In this document: positions 34,649 to 43,249 of the stretch, piece by piece
Layout: every line of letters starts with the position of its first letter
Numbering within the stretch: the stretch's first letter is position 1
DNA from: Virgibacillus sp. NKC19-16
Lineage (GTDB): Bacteria > Bacillota > Bacilli > Bacillales > Amphibacillaceae
Direction: 5' to 3'
Assembly: GCF_021560035.1 (NCBI RefSeq)
Contig: NZ_CP074373.1
Span: forward strand, 2,786,001-2,850,000
DNA length: 64,000 bases
The notes under the pieces: generated by a model
What the model was told of the DNA's origin: nothing
The model's database searches: none
The model's input: only the letters and a program-made list of their open reading frames with translations
Made by a program: the position numbers and the translations under genes

Positions 34649-35911
34649 ATGAACACAGAACTACTCTACGGAAAAGAAGGACTAACCATCGACTTACCGG
34701 ACGATGCCTATATAATCGAACCAAAAAATCTACCAAAACTGGAAAATGATAAGGAAGCAATCAAAGAACACTTGCGAAACCCAATCGGCTCAGAGCCATT
34801 AAAAGAATCGGTGAAAGCCACAGATATCGTATCTATCGTGATCAGCGATATCACCAGACCAACACCGAACCATATTTTAGTACCATTATTAATAGAAGAA
34901 CTTGATCATGTTCCTCTAGCAAACTTTGTGATAATCAATGGAACAGGAACACATCGCGATCAAACAAGGGAAGAATTTGTACAGATGCTTGGGCGTTGGG
35001 TCGTGGATAATATTCGGATCGTCAATAATCACTGCCATGACAAAGATACGCTGGTGAACGTCGGAAAAAGTAAATTCGGCTGCGATGTTTATTTAAATAA
35101 GGACTATGTGGAGTCAGACTTTCGAATTGTAACAGGCTTTATCGAGCCACATTTTTTCGCGGGGTTCTCCGGAGGGCCAAAAGGAATGATGCCCGGAATC
35201 GCTGGAATTGAGACCATCATGACCTTTCATAATGCTAGAATGATAGGAGATCCCCTAGCGACTTGGGGAAATATGGAAAATAATCCTGTTCAGGATATGA
35301 CGCGTGAAGTAAATGGAATGTGCAAACCGAATTTCATGTTAAATGTTACATTAAACCGTGAAAAAGAAATCACAGCCGTTTTTGCCGGCGAGCTTTATGA
35401 AGCACATGACCGGGGATGCGCATTTGCCAAAGAGCATGCCATGACCCGCTGTGAGGAACGATTTGATGTGGTGATTACTTCCAATTCAGGCTATCCACTC
35501 GACCAAAATTTGTACCAGGCTGTAAAAGGAATGAGTGCTGCGCATAAAATTGTAAAAGAAGGTGGATCTATCATTGTCGCATCAGAATGTTCGGATGGCC
35601 TGCCCGATCACGGGAACTATTCCAAGATCTTTGAAATGGCAGACAGTCCTCAGGGGCTGCTGGATATGATCAACGACCCGGAATTTAAAATGTTCGATCA
35701 ATGGCAGGTTCAAAAACAGGCAGTCATCCAGGTTTGGGCGGACGTATATGTATATTCCAAGCTTACGGATGAGCAGGTGGAAGGAACGATGCTGAAACCG
35801 ACACATGATATTGAGAAAACGATAGAAGGTTTGAAGAGGAAATATGGTGAGGATATGCGGATTGCTGTTTTGCCGTTGGGACCTTTGACGATTCCGTATG
35901 TGGAGGCATAG
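34649..35911 (+). CDS. larA: nickel-pincer lactate racemase LarA family protein
   Basis: About 420 residues, the usual LarA length. Conserved features: SDITRPTPNHILVP, INGTGTHRDQT with the first catalytic-type His, EPHFFAGFSGGPKGMMPGIAG with the His and the Lys that holds the nickel-pincer nucleotide, and FHNARMIGDP. LarA homologues racemise or epimerise lactate, malate or other 2-hydroxy acids. Between glycerate kinase/KdgT and CdaR it likely acts on a 2-hydroxy acid that feeds glycerate or keto-acid metabolism. ATG 34649 with GGGGTGGGA upstream is chosen over GTG 34637. Cofactor genes larB, larC and larE are absent here. Confidence 0.9.
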   Translation: MNTELLYGKEGLTIDLPDDAYIIEPKNLPKLENDKEAIKEHLRNPIGSEPLKESVKATDIVSIVISDITRPTPNHILVPLLIEELDHVPLANFVIINGTGTHRDQTREEFVQMLGRWVVDNIRIVNNHCHDKDTLVNVGKSKFGCDVYLNKDYVESDFRIVTGFIEPHFFAGFSGGPKGMMPGIAGIETIMTFHNARMIGDPLATWGNMENNPVQDMTREVNGMCKPNFMLNVTLNREKEITAVFAGELYEAHDRGCAFAKEHAMTRCEERFDVVITSNSGYPLDQNLYQAVKGMSAAHKIVKEGGSIIVASECSDGLPDHGNYSKIFEMADSPQGLLDMINDPEFKMFDQWQVQKQAVIQVWADVYVYSKLTDEQVEGTMLKPTHDIEKTIEGLKRKYGEDMRIAVLPLGPLTIPYVEA

Positions 35912-35958
35912 ATTGATGGAAAATACTACCGCACTGTTTATCCTGAAGTGCCGTGGTA

Positions 35959-35996
35959 AAAACGAGGATCATTCATTGACGAATGATCCTCGTTTT
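35959..35996 (+). terminator. 16-bp perfect terminator hairpin after larA
   Basis: AAAACGAGGATCATTC / GAATGATCCTCGTTTT with loop ATTGAC and flanking A and T runs, so it can act in both directions. A diverged copy of this hairpin and its right flank occurs at 41135. Confidence 0.9.
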
Positions 35997-36044
35997 AGTG
36001 TCTATCTTAAGAAGCATCTTTTTTTCTTTTGTTCGAATCACTTA

Positions 36045-36180
36045 TTATTCTTTGCTTTTTTGTAACTTAAGCAGATCCAGAAAGTGATCGCCATGGGTGA
36101 AACGTTCTATTTCTATGTTCCTTTATATAGAACATCATTTATAAGAGATGAAATAGATGATAAAACAAAAAGCGAACCCA
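36045..36180. pseudogene. scar joining a 3-hydroxyacyl-CoA dehydrogenase 3' end to an iclR 5' end
   Basis: On the minus strand 36045-36089 encodes DHFLDLLKLQKSKE then stop, matching the C-terminus DSFLDLLKLQKSK of the dehydrogenase at 41.3 kb. On the plus strand, from about 36096, the DNA matches the leader and first codons of the iclR gene at 56.3 kb (leader 56294-56358; remnant starts MIKQK against MVKQK, then frameshifts). Both genes are otherwise gone. The two matched ends are the outer borders of the aromatic cluster. Confidence 0.8.
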
Positions 36181-36192
36181 GTTATATAAACC

Positions 36193-37482
36193 TTAATAAA
36201 TACCTACACTCGCCAGTAAAATAGCTGGTATTAATGATAGTATTGGGAAAACTATGGCTACTACTGCAATATCCCTGTATGACTGTTTATGGGTTAGACC
36301 TGTTACAATCAATATCGTTACAATGGCCCCATTATGCGGTAGTGCATCCAATCCACCGGATGCGATAGAAGCGATTCGGTGAAAAGCTTCTGGTGCGATC
36401 CCAGATGATATTGCAATCTCATAATATTCTTGACCCAAAGCTTCCATCGTAATACCTAATCCACCAGATGCTGAACCAGTTGCTCCGGACAATATATTTG
36501 AAGCAACCGCCATTGAAATAAGTGGGTTTCCTTCAATACCTAGCACATAGTCACTCAACTTCTGGAACCCAGGTACTGCTTGTACCACTGTTCCAAATCC
36601 AACCGCTGCCGAAGTATTAATCATTGCCATGACAGAATCAGAAGCACCTTTATTTAACGATGGAACCAGACCTTTAATTTTACCTAATGAAAATATTATA
36701 ATTAACAAGATCCCTATTAATAAACTAACAACAATATCTAGCTGTATAAAGTTAAGCGCAACAATTACGGATAATAGAGGAAGTACAGAAATGAGGATAT
36801 GAGGCGGTTTTTCTTTTATTTCTTTACTTAACCCCTTATCTTTTTCCAACTCTTCAAATTCATAGCCTAACCCCTTTAAATTCTTCTCTCTTCTTTTGAG
36901 ATATAAAATAGAGCCTCCACCCATAACTAAGGAAGCAGCGAGTCCCATAATTGGTGCTGCGGCCGCAGTTGTATTGAAATAATCGGTTGGGATTAGATTC
37001 TGAATCTGCGGAGTACCCGGAAGTGCCGTCATTGCAAATGTCATCATCCCTGCTGTAATTGTACCTGGCATCAGTTTTCTTGGAATATTCGCTTGTCTAA
37101 ACATACTTACCGCTAATGGATATACAGCAAATACAACAACAAACACACTAATACCACCATATGCTAATACTGCCGAAGCCATAACTACACCAATAATTGC
37201 CTGCTTTTCTCCAAAAGTTCTAATGATACTTTGTGCTACGGATTGAGCCATACCACTAAATTCCATTAACTTACCAAAGATTGCTCCCAGCATAAATACA
37301 GGGAACCAGCTCTTTGTAAAGTCTACAAAACCTTGCATATATGTATTTGTATATGCATCAAGTAAGTCAAGTCCACCAAATAATGCCACAACCCCGGCGC
37401 AAATCGGTGCGATCCAGATGATTGACCATCCACGATAGGCTAGAACGATTAATAAGACCAGGCCTAACAGTATCCCTAACAT
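36193..37482 (-). CDS. GntP family permease
   Basis: A 429-residue carrier with about 12 membrane helices. N-terminal GILLGLVLLIVLAYRGWSIIWIAP, then VFMLGAIFGKLMEFSGMAQSVAQSIIRTFG, AVLAYGGISVFVVVFAVYPLA, FAMTALPGTPQIQNLIPT, and ILSGATGSASGGLGITMEALG. GntP members carry gluconate, hydroxybutyrate or other hydroxy acids. Downstream of mmsB and mmsA, it probably imports a 3-hydroxy acid such as 3-hydroxyisobutyrate. A terminator separates it from mmsA, so partial read-through or an own promoter is needed. Confidence 0.9.
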   Translation of the reverse strand: MLGILLGLVLLIVLAYRGWSIIWIAPICAGVVALFGGLDLLDAYTNTYMQGFVDFTKSWFPVFMLGAIFGKLMEFSGMAQSVAQSIIRTFGEKQAIIGVVMASAVLAYGGISVFVVVFAVYPLAVSMFRQANIPRKLMPGTITAGMMTFAMTALPGTPQIQNLIPTDYFNTTAAAAPIMGLAASLVMGGGSILYLKRREKNLKGLGYEFEELEKDKGLSKEIKEKPPHILISVLPLLSVIVALNFIQLDIVVSLLIGILLIIIFSLGKIKGLVPSLNKGASDSVMAMINTSAAVGFGTVVQAVPGFQKLSDYVLGIEGNPLISMAVASNILSGATGSASGGLGITMEALGQEYYEIAISSGIAPEAFHRIASIASGGLDALPHNGAIVTILIVTGLTHKQSYRDIAVVAIVFPILSLIPAILLASVGIY

Positions 37483-37583
37483 TTGTTCACCTTCCCCTGA
37501 TTCCGCAAATTCGGATTTTCTTTGTTCAAAGGTTTACAATCGTGCCAGTAAATCTATCAATTATAAACCTATGTGAGAAAATC

Positions 37584-37603
37584 AGGGCCATCTTCATGGC
37601 CCT
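37584..37603 (-). terminator. terminator after mmsA
   Basis: AGGGCCAT / ATGGCCCT, tetraloop, then GATTTTCT on the minus strand, just past the mmsA stop. Confidence 0.7.
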
Positions 37604-37609
37604 TCTTAG

Positions 37610-39118
37610 TTAGCTACTAGGAAAATTAAAGTTAGTTTCATCAGAGTCAGATTGATCAAACCATCTTTCAGAAACTGTTTTTGTTTTTGTAAAGAATCGA
37701 GCGGTATCCGGACCAAACATTTGTCCTTCACCAAGTCGTGATTCTTTCCAGCCACCGAAGTTATGATAGCCAACAGGTATAGGAATTGGTACATTCACCC
37801 CAACCATACCTACTTCAATTTCTTGCGTGAATTTACGAGCATCACGCCCACTGTTGGTAAATATGGCCACACCATTACCATACTGATGATCGTTGATTAA
37901 CTGTATCGCTTCTTCAATTGAACCTGCTTCAACGATTGGACGTGCTGGGCCAAACACTTCTTCCTTGTACATATTCATATCAGGAGTAACATTATCTAAT
38001 AACGTAGCACCAAGATAAAATCCTTCTTTATTTTCCACGTCAGGATTTCTTCCATCTACAACAATATTAGCTCCTTCTTTTACCGCTTCATCAATTGCGG
38101 TTAAAATGCTTTGTTTTGCTTCCGCACTTATTACTGCTCCAAAGTCTGCAGTTTCATCATCATAAGATCCAGCTCTTAATTTTGATACTTTTTCTTTTAA
38201 TTTTTTCGTGAATACTTCTGCTGTCTTTTGTCCTACAGGCATTGCTACGGAAACAGCCATACAACGCTGTGATGCTGAACCGTAAGCTGCACCCAGAAAT
38301 GAATCAACTGCTTTATCAAGATCTGCATCTGGCATAATAACCATGTGATTTTTCCCGCCACCAAAGGCATTTACTCGTTTATGGTGCTTTGTTCCTGTTT
38401 CATAGATATTTTCTGCTACTTTCGTAGAACCTACAAAGCTGATCGCTTCTATATCTTCATGTGTAATGATGGCATTTACCGTATCTTTGTCACCATTCAC
38501 AACGTTCCAAATGCCAGCAGGTAAACCAGCCTTCTCCCATAGTTCTGAGATTAATAGAGCAGAAGATGGAACTTTTTCAGATGGCTTTAAAATCATCGCA
38601 TTCCCAACAGCTACAGCCATCGCACTCATTGCAAGCGGTACCATAACTGGGAAATTAAATGGTGATATGCACGTTACAACGCCAAGTGGCTGTTTCATTG
38701 AATATGCATTTATTTCCCCACCAACGTTTACAGAATGCTCCCCTTTCAGAATCTGTGGTGCCCCGATTGCTAAATCAACCGATTCTATTCCCCTGCTTAT
38801 CTCCCCTTTTGCATCAGGGATCGTTTTTCCGTTTTCCTTCCCTATCAACCGCGCTAATTCCTCAGTGTGTTCTACTAATAACTGGCGAAATTTAAAAAGA
38901 ACTTCAACTCTTTTTCCTACAGATGTTTTTGCCCATTTAGCAGCAGCCTTTTTCGCTAATTGTATGGTTCCATTTACCTCTTCATCTGAAGCATAAGGAA
39001 CAGTTGCAATTTTTTGACCAGTAGATGGACTATATACATAGCCAAATCTATCGTTCTTTCCTTTTACTTTTTCCCCATTGATATAATGTGTTACTGTATC
39101 TAACGTCGCCATTTTCAT
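37610..39118 (-). CDS. mmsA: CoA-acylating methylmalonate-semialdehyde dehydrogenase
   Basis: A 502-residue aldehyde dehydrogenase of the MmsA/IolA group. HYINGEKVKGKNDRFGYVYSPSTGQ, CISPFNFPVMVPLAMSAMAVAVGNAMILKPSE, VNAFGGGKNHMVIMPDADLD (the GGGKNH that replaces GGKS in this CoA-dependent family) and SQRCMAVSVAMPVG with the catalytic Cys near residue 285. It turns methylmalonate semialdehyde or malonate semialdehyde into propionyl- or acetyl-CoA. It follows mmsB by 67 bp, so the pair converts 3-hydroxyisobutyrate to propionyl-CoA. AGGAGG site. Confidence 0.95.
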   Translation of the reverse strand: MKMATLDTVTHYINGEKVKGKNDRFGYVYSPSTGQKIATVPYASDEEVNGTIQLAKKAAAKWAKTSVGKRVEVLFKFRQLLVEHTEELARLIGKENGKTIPDAKGEISRGIESVDLAIGAPQILKGEHSVNVGGEINAYSMKQPLGVVTCISPFNFPVMVPLAMSAMAVAVGNAMILKPSEKVPSSALLISELWEKAGLPAGIWNVVNGDKDTVNAIITHEDIEAISFVGSTKVAENIYETGTKHHKRVNAFGGGKNHMVIMPDADLDKAVDSFLGAAYGSASQRCMAVSVAMPVGQKTAEVFTKKLKEKVSKLRAGSYDDETADFGAVISAEAKQSILTAIDEAVKEGANIVVDGRNPDVENKEGFYLGATLLDNVTPDMNMYKEEVFGPARPIVEAGSIEEAIQLINDHQYGNGVAIFTNSGRDARKFTQEIEVGMVGVNVPIPIPVGYHNFGGWKESRLGEGQMFGPDTARFFTKTKTVSERWFDQSDSDETNFNFPSS

Positions 39119-39185
39119 TTCATCATTCCTCCTGCATAATAATAAAATTTATGAACCTTATTATCTGACTGTTTCTCATAAATAA

Positions 39186-40082
39186 CTATTTAGCTGCTTC
39201 TGCTTTTTGTGCTACTAACATAGGGTATACTGATGACATATCTTTATCTGCGTAACCGTCAATATTTAATTCCAAGTGATTTACCAACGACTCACCCAAT
39301 GGTAATTTTGAATCATATAAATTCGAAACATAGTTTGCCAGTTTTATGTCTTTTAATAGAAGTGCCGTAGTAAAAGCGCCTTTATTATAATCATTTTCGG
39401 CGATAAAGTTTTTATAGTTTCTTGTAAATACACCACTTTGCCCTGAGCTTACGTTTACTATTTCATAAACAGTATCGTGATCCAAACCCGTAGCATCTGC
39501 GATAGATAAAGCCTCTGCAACAGCCTGGGTATGAATACCAGCCATTAAATTATTAATTAATTTAACAATAGTACCTAATCCATGGTCTTCACTAACGTGG
39601 AAAATATTTTTCCCTATAGCTTCTAAATATGGTAATGCGAAATCATACGTTCCTTTGTCCCCGCCAACCATCACACTTAAACTCGCTGCCTCTGCTCCTG
39701 ATACGCTCCCACTTACCGGAGCACCTAAGTATTGAATATCCTTTTCTAATGCAGTTTTTGCGACTTTTTTATTTAGTTCTGGAGAAATTGTACTTAAGTC
39801 AATTAATATTAGTGGTGCTTCTCCATTCTCTATAAGTCCCTCGTTTGCTAAATAAACACTTTCTACAATTTGTGGCGTTGGTAAACTAGTAAAAATGATT
39901 TTCACTTCATTTGGTAATGTTGTCGATGTGAACCCAACCTTCCCACCGATTTCAGCGAACCTTTTTTCACTATCCCTGTTTACATCTACTCCGTATACGG
40001 TATATCCTGCTCTCAGTAAATTTCTGGCCATCGGAAAACCCATGTTTCCTAATCCAAGAAAACCAACTTTCTTCGTATTCAT
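39186..40082 (-). CDS. mmsB: 3-hydroxyisobutyrate dehydrogenase family protein
   Basis: About 298 residues of the beta-hydroxyacid dehydrogenase family. NAD motif KVGFLGLGNMGFPMARNLL, substrate loop YLGAPVSGSVSGAEAASL, and the catalytic Lys in GTIVKLINNLMAGIHTQAVAEAL. It oxidises 3-hydroxyisobutyrate, or a related 3-hydroxy acid or tartronate-type substrate, to the semialdehyde used by MmsA. ATG 40082 has GGAGG seven bases upstream. Two cre-like sites lie 14-48 bp upstream of this start. Confidence 0.93.
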   Translation of the reverse strand: MNTKKVGFLGLGNMGFPMARNLLRAGYTVYGVDVNRDSEKRFAEIGGKVGFTSTTLPNEVKIIFTSLPTPQIVESVYLANEGLIENGEAPLILIDLSTISPELNKKVAKTALEKDIQYLGAPVSGSVSGAEAASLSVMVGGDKGTYDFALPYLEAIGKNIFHVSEDHGLGTIVKLINNLMAGIHTQAVAEALSIADATGLDHDTVYEIVNVSSGQSGVFTRNYKNFIAENDYNKGAFTTALLLKDIKLANYVSNLYDSKLPLGESLVNHLELNIDGYADKDMSSVYPMLVAQKAEAAK

Positions 40083-40095
40083 CAAATCCCCTCCT

Positions 40096-40109
40096 TTAAA
40101 CCGCTTTCA
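40096..40109 (-). promoter_or_regulatory. candidate cre site 1 at mmsB
   Basis: Minus strand TGAAAGCGGTTTAA, 13 of 14 to consensus, abutting the mmsB ribosome binding site. Confidence 0.5.
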
Positions 40110-40116
40110 ATTGTAA

Positions 40117-40130
40117 AGAAAGCGATATCA
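40117..40130 (+). promoter_or_regulatory. candidate cre site 2 at mmsB
   Basis: AGAAAGCGATATCA, 13 of 14 to consensus, seven bases from site 1. Confidence 0.5.
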
Positions 40131-40284
40131 TTTTTTGTAATAATAAGGTTCTATTTTTAATAAATTTCCAAACGCTTCCGCCTGGGAAAATATATTCTAC
40201 AAAATAATTGAACCCAATTGTAAAAGTGCTATCAATCATAAAATAATAATTAATCCCCCTTCATTGGGTATACCCACTTCACAT

Positions 40285-40330
40285 ACCAAAGTCAAAAACT
40301 AAGGTCAAATACCAGGGTCACTGAAAGTCA
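40285..40330. repeat. 13-bp direct repeats with GTCA in the mmsB-tetR intergenic region
   Basis: ACCAAAGTCAAAA, ACTAAGGTCAAAT and ACCAGGGTCACTG follow each other exactly, then a partial AAAGTCA. A perfect palindrome TGGGTATACCCA lies at 40265-40276. Within this 355-base divergent gap these are the best candidates for regulator binding. The remainder is AT-rich promoter DNA. Confidence 0.6.
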
Positions 40331-40437
40331 TAACTAAATAATAAATATAAAATTTAAAATAGTCAACCCTTATGTTAAAATTAATTCCATATTTTAAAAA
40401 TATTATGCTATGCTTAAATACAAAGGAGGGATGAAGG

Positions 40438-41043
40438 ATGTCACCTATGACAGAAAGAAAATTAAAAGCACTGGAGACCAAAAAGGCACTTTTGGAAACT
40501 GGTTTAAAGCTTTTTTACAAAAAAGGGTTTGATAATGTAACAGTAGAAGAAATTGCCAAAAGCTGTAATGTGTCTAAAGGCGCCTTTTATGTTCATTTCA
40601 AAACAAAATATGATATTTTTGAGGAAAAGTTTAAAGATATTGATAATTTTTATTCTACATACCAACAAAGAATCCCCAAAGATATTAATGTATATCAGAA
40701 AATTCTTATGTTCTATGAAGCTCAAATGATCTATTTACGAGACGAATTAGGAAAGGATTTAATAAGAACTGTATATACGAATGCGATGTCACTAACAATT
40801 GACAAAAATCATTACTTAGCTAATCCAGATAGAAATCTTTATCAAATAATTTATTCTTTTGTTCAGGAAGGAATTGATAATAAGGAATTTAAGGAAGGAA
40901 TAACAACTGAAGAAGCATCAAAATTAATTACCAGGTGTATGAGAGGTACAATCTATGATTGGATGATATTTGGCGATGAATTTGACGTTGTAAAGGAAAT
41001 GACAAATTTCACATCTACCGTTTTGAACGGGTTAAAAAAATAA
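40438..41043 (+). CDS. TetR/AcrR family transcriptional regulator
   Basis: A 201-residue regulator. N-terminal TetR helix-turn-helix: ALLETGLKLFYKKGFDNVTVEEIAKSCNVSKGAFYVHFKTKYDIF (residues about 17-61). The helical C-terminal ligand domain is not closely recognisable. Divergent from mmsB, so it probably represses the mmsB-mmsA-gntP genes in response to a hydroxy acid or its CoA ester. Strong AAAGGAGGG site. Confidence 0.9.
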   Translation: MSPMTERKLKALETKKALLETGLKLFYKKGFDNVTVEEIAKSCNVSKGAFYVHFKTKYDIFEEKFKDIDNFYSTYQQRIPKDINVYQKILMFYEAQMIYLRDELGKDLIRTVYTNAMSLTIDKNHYLANPDRNLYQIIYSFVQEGIDNKEFKEGITTEEASKLITRCMRGTIYDWMIFGDEFDVVKEMTNFTSTVLNGLKK

Positions 41044-41134
41044 GTGATGAGATCCCGTCTGCTACTAGGCATTTTGACACTTGGGGTGGACTTTAACCAA
41101 CTAATTAACGGATTGCTGGGCACGCACTATAGTA

Positions 41135-41172
41135 AAAACGAGGTTCATTCATTGACGAACGAACCCTGTTTT
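41135..41172 (+). terminator. imperfect hairpin terminator after tetR, diverged copy of 35959
   Basis: AAAACGAGGTTC / GAACCCTGTTTT with a two-base mismatch and the same ATTGAC loop core. The flank CTTAAGAAGCA-C is also shared with the copy at 36.0 kb. It can end tetR and, on the other strand, the dehydrogenase gene. Confidence 0.7.
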
Positions 41173-41289
41173 AGTGCGATGCTTAAGAAGCACCTGTTTC
41201 TATTTTTTGCTTTGTCTTCCATCTTTACATTGAATGTAAAGTTAATCTTTTTCACCCTCTATAAACAAATATCCGATATCTTTCACTTA

Positions 41290-42252
41290 TTATTCTATAG
41301 ATGAAACACTTTTCTCCCTATTCGCTTTGCTTTTTTGTAATTTCAGGAGATCCAGGAAAGAATCGTCTCGCGTCTTAATTGCTTTTTCACCATGATCATC
41401 ATAATTGTAAAAACCTTGATTTGTTCGAATGCCATGATGCTCATTCTCCACCATTTCCGATAAGAAAGAGGGAACATCTCTTGTATTTGATAGATCTTGC
41501 ATAATGTTGCCAACCATCGCTTGTGTTGTTTCCAAACCGGCTAAATCCTGACTTTCCATCGGACCGCAGAAAGCCCACTTAAAGCCCATACTTCCTTTCA
41601 TAGCGATATCGATATCCTCAGCAGTGGCTACTCCTTCTTCGATTAAGTGGAATGCCTCGCGAAGCATAGCTACTTGAACACGGTTGACGATAAATCCTGT
41701 AATCTCTTTATTTAGAACTACTGGAGACTTTCCGATTTCCTTCATTAAATCATAGGTTGTATTTACGACATTTTCAGTTGTTTTCTCAAATTTAGCGATT
41801 TCTACAATTGGTACAAGTTGTGGTGGGTTAAAAAAGTGAGTAATGATAAATCTTTCCGGATGCTTTGCCCTCTGCGTTAACTCTTCCAATGGGAACGTAG
41901 AAGTATTGGACGAAATAATCGTTTTATCAGAGACTGCGCCTTCAATGATTTCATACGTTTCTAGTTTTTGTTCAAGAACTTCCGGAATGGATTCCAGAAT
42001 GAAGTCCGTATCCTGAATAGATTCAAGCAAATCTGTGGTATATGTGATACGTACTAATGCCTGTTCCATTTCATTTTCGGTCAGCATTTCTTTTTCGACC
42101 ATCATTTTAAAGCTGTTTGTAATAAGTTCTCGCGCTTTTTCCAGAGATGTCTCGCGTCTGGCTCGAATACATACATTTTTTCCAGCTTGGGCAAATAATT
42201 GAGCCGCACCATGTCCCATAACCCCTGCTCCAAGCACCGTGATATTTTTCAT
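41290..42252 (-). CDS. 3-hydroxyacyl-CoA dehydrogenase family protein
   Basis: About 320 residues. Rossmann motif NITVLGAGVMGHGAAQLFAQAG, then IISSNTSTFPLEEL, ITHFFNPPQLVPIVEI with the catalytic His, and the C-terminal domain NKEITGFIVNRVQVAMLREAF and FKWAFCGPMESQDLAGL. It could be a 3-hydroxybutyryl-CoA dehydrogenase or a hydroxyacid (gulonate-type) dehydrogenase; the CGPME-x-x-DLAGL region resembles both. The frame runs upstream into a repeat element, so ATG 42252 with AAAAGGGG is the real start. A remnant of a paralogue's 3' end lies at 36.05 kb. Confidence 0.9.
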   Translation of the reverse strand: MKNITVLGAGVMGHGAAQLFAQAGKNVCIRARRETSLEKARELITNSFKMMVEKEMLTENEMEQALVRITYTTDLLESIQDTDFILESIPEVLEQKLETYEIIEGAVSDKTIISSNTSTFPLEELTQRAKHPERFIITHFFNPPQLVPIVEIAKFEKTTENVVNTTYDLMKEIGKSPVVLNKEITGFIVNRVQVAMLREAFHLIEEGVATAEDIDIAMKGSMGFKWAFCGPMESQDLAGLETTQAMVGNIMQDLSNTRDVPSFLSEMVENEHHGIRTNQGFYNYDDHGEKAIKTRDDSFLDLLKLQKSKANREKSVSSIE

Positions 42253-42347
42253 TTTAATACCCCTTTTCGTGATTAATGTTACATGAGTTACGTGAGTACT
42301 GTTGCTTTTAATTTTGGCAGTTAATAAAAAAGACGACGCAAGTGCTT

Positions 42348-42476
42348 GTTGATTTCCGCTACGGACCGTTGCTTTCCGCGGGCACGGCTTCAGCCTCCTC
42401 GCGGAAGACCACCGCTGCGGGGTCTTCAGACTCGTGCTGTTCCCGCAGGAGTCAACGGTCCTCCGCTCCAATCAAC
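42348..42476 (+). repeat. GC-rich palindromic extragenic repeat, copy 1
   Basis: A 129-base element far richer in GC than its surroundings, with terminal inverted repeats (GTTGATT / AATCAAC, CGGACCGTTG / CAACGGTCC) and inner GCTTTCCGCGGGCACGGCTT. Similar hairpin elements are scattered through Bacillaceae genomes. It forms an inverted pair with copy 2. Confidence 0.8.
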
Positions 42477-42532
42477 TATCATAAATTGCGCCGCTATTTT
42501 GTGATTGAATGAACTATGTTGCTATGTTCATA

Positions 42533-42654
42533 CCAGCGGAGGAAATACATGGTGACTCCTGCGGGAGGAAAGGCATAGGTGAGACTCGAAGTGCGCCAGC
42601 ACAAGGAGGCTCACCAGCCGCCCGCGGAAAGCGAAATGTATTTCCGTAGCGGGG
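42533..42654 (-). repeat. GC-rich palindromic extragenic repeat, copy 2 (inverted)
   Basis: Ends AGCGGAGGAAATACAT / ATGTATTTCCGTAGCGG and inner GCCCGCGGAAAGCG mirror copy 1. The rest of the 42253-42949 gap is AT-rich and shows no gene. Confidence 0.8.
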
Positions 42655-42949
42655 AAAAGCATCAATTTTAATTTCAAGTTACGTCGCATTCTATATCTTT
42701 AGTATTAAAAACAATAAACTTATAAAAAACAACCTAAACAAAACACCCCTCACCATCACTACGATCAAAGTACCAACCAAAGCCATAGTGTGGTGATCAG
42801 GTGCATAATCATTACAGTTCCTAAAAACCCACATCATTGAAACTTACTTAGATTATAAGAAGAAACCCTACTCTTGATGTGAATCCAAATCCTTGTCCAC
42901 CATTAATTCAGGAAGTCGCAAATGCTACCAGGCAAGGCAGGAACGTCTC

Positions 42950-43183
42950 CTACTCAAAAAAACTCTCAGCCTTTTCCAAATATACTTCTTGTGCAGGATT
43001 TAAATCATGTTCATCCACGATAGCATCGACTGGACAAGCAGCGACACAAGCACCACAATCAATACATGTATTTGGGTCAATTAAAAATTGGTCATCACCC
43101 TCTTCAATACAATCGACCGGGCAAATACTAACACACTCTCCTGATTTTTCATTAAGACACGGTTCCGTTATAACAAATGCCAA
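42950..43183 (-). CDS. 7Fe or 8Fe type ferredoxin
   Basis: A 77-residue ferredoxin. Cys pattern: C9, C17, C21-P for one cluster and C40-x2-C43-x2-C46-x3-C50-P for the other. The first cluster lacks the standard CxxC pair, so it is probably [3Fe-4S] or an unusual [4Fe-4S]. It may pass electrons from the reductase at 45.4 kb to the Rieske oxygenase, replacing the common [2Fe-2S] ferredoxin, or maintain the extradiol iron. TTG start with AAAGGAGAGG upstream. Last gene of the oxygenase operon. Confidence 0.92.
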   Translation of the reverse strand: MAFVITEPCLNEKSGECVSICPVDCIEEGDDQFLIDPNTCIDCGACVAACPVDAIVDEHDLNPAQEVYLEKAESFFE

Positions 43184-43249
43184 GGTTATCCTCTCCTTTT
43201 ATTCTTGTTGCAAGTGTTTCACTTACACTTTATCTATCTATTTGTATTT

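Noticed and set aside
40285-40330. Plasmid-type origin iterons
   Set aside because: No replication initiator gene is near, and the repeats lie in a divergent promoter region, so operator function is more likely.
42253-42471. N-terminal extension of the 3-hydroxyacyl-CoA dehydrogenase
   Set aside because: The extension is translated from the GC-rich extragenic repeat and reads as low-quality Arg/Ser-rich sequence. ATG 42252 has a proper ribosome binding site and gives the family N-terminus.
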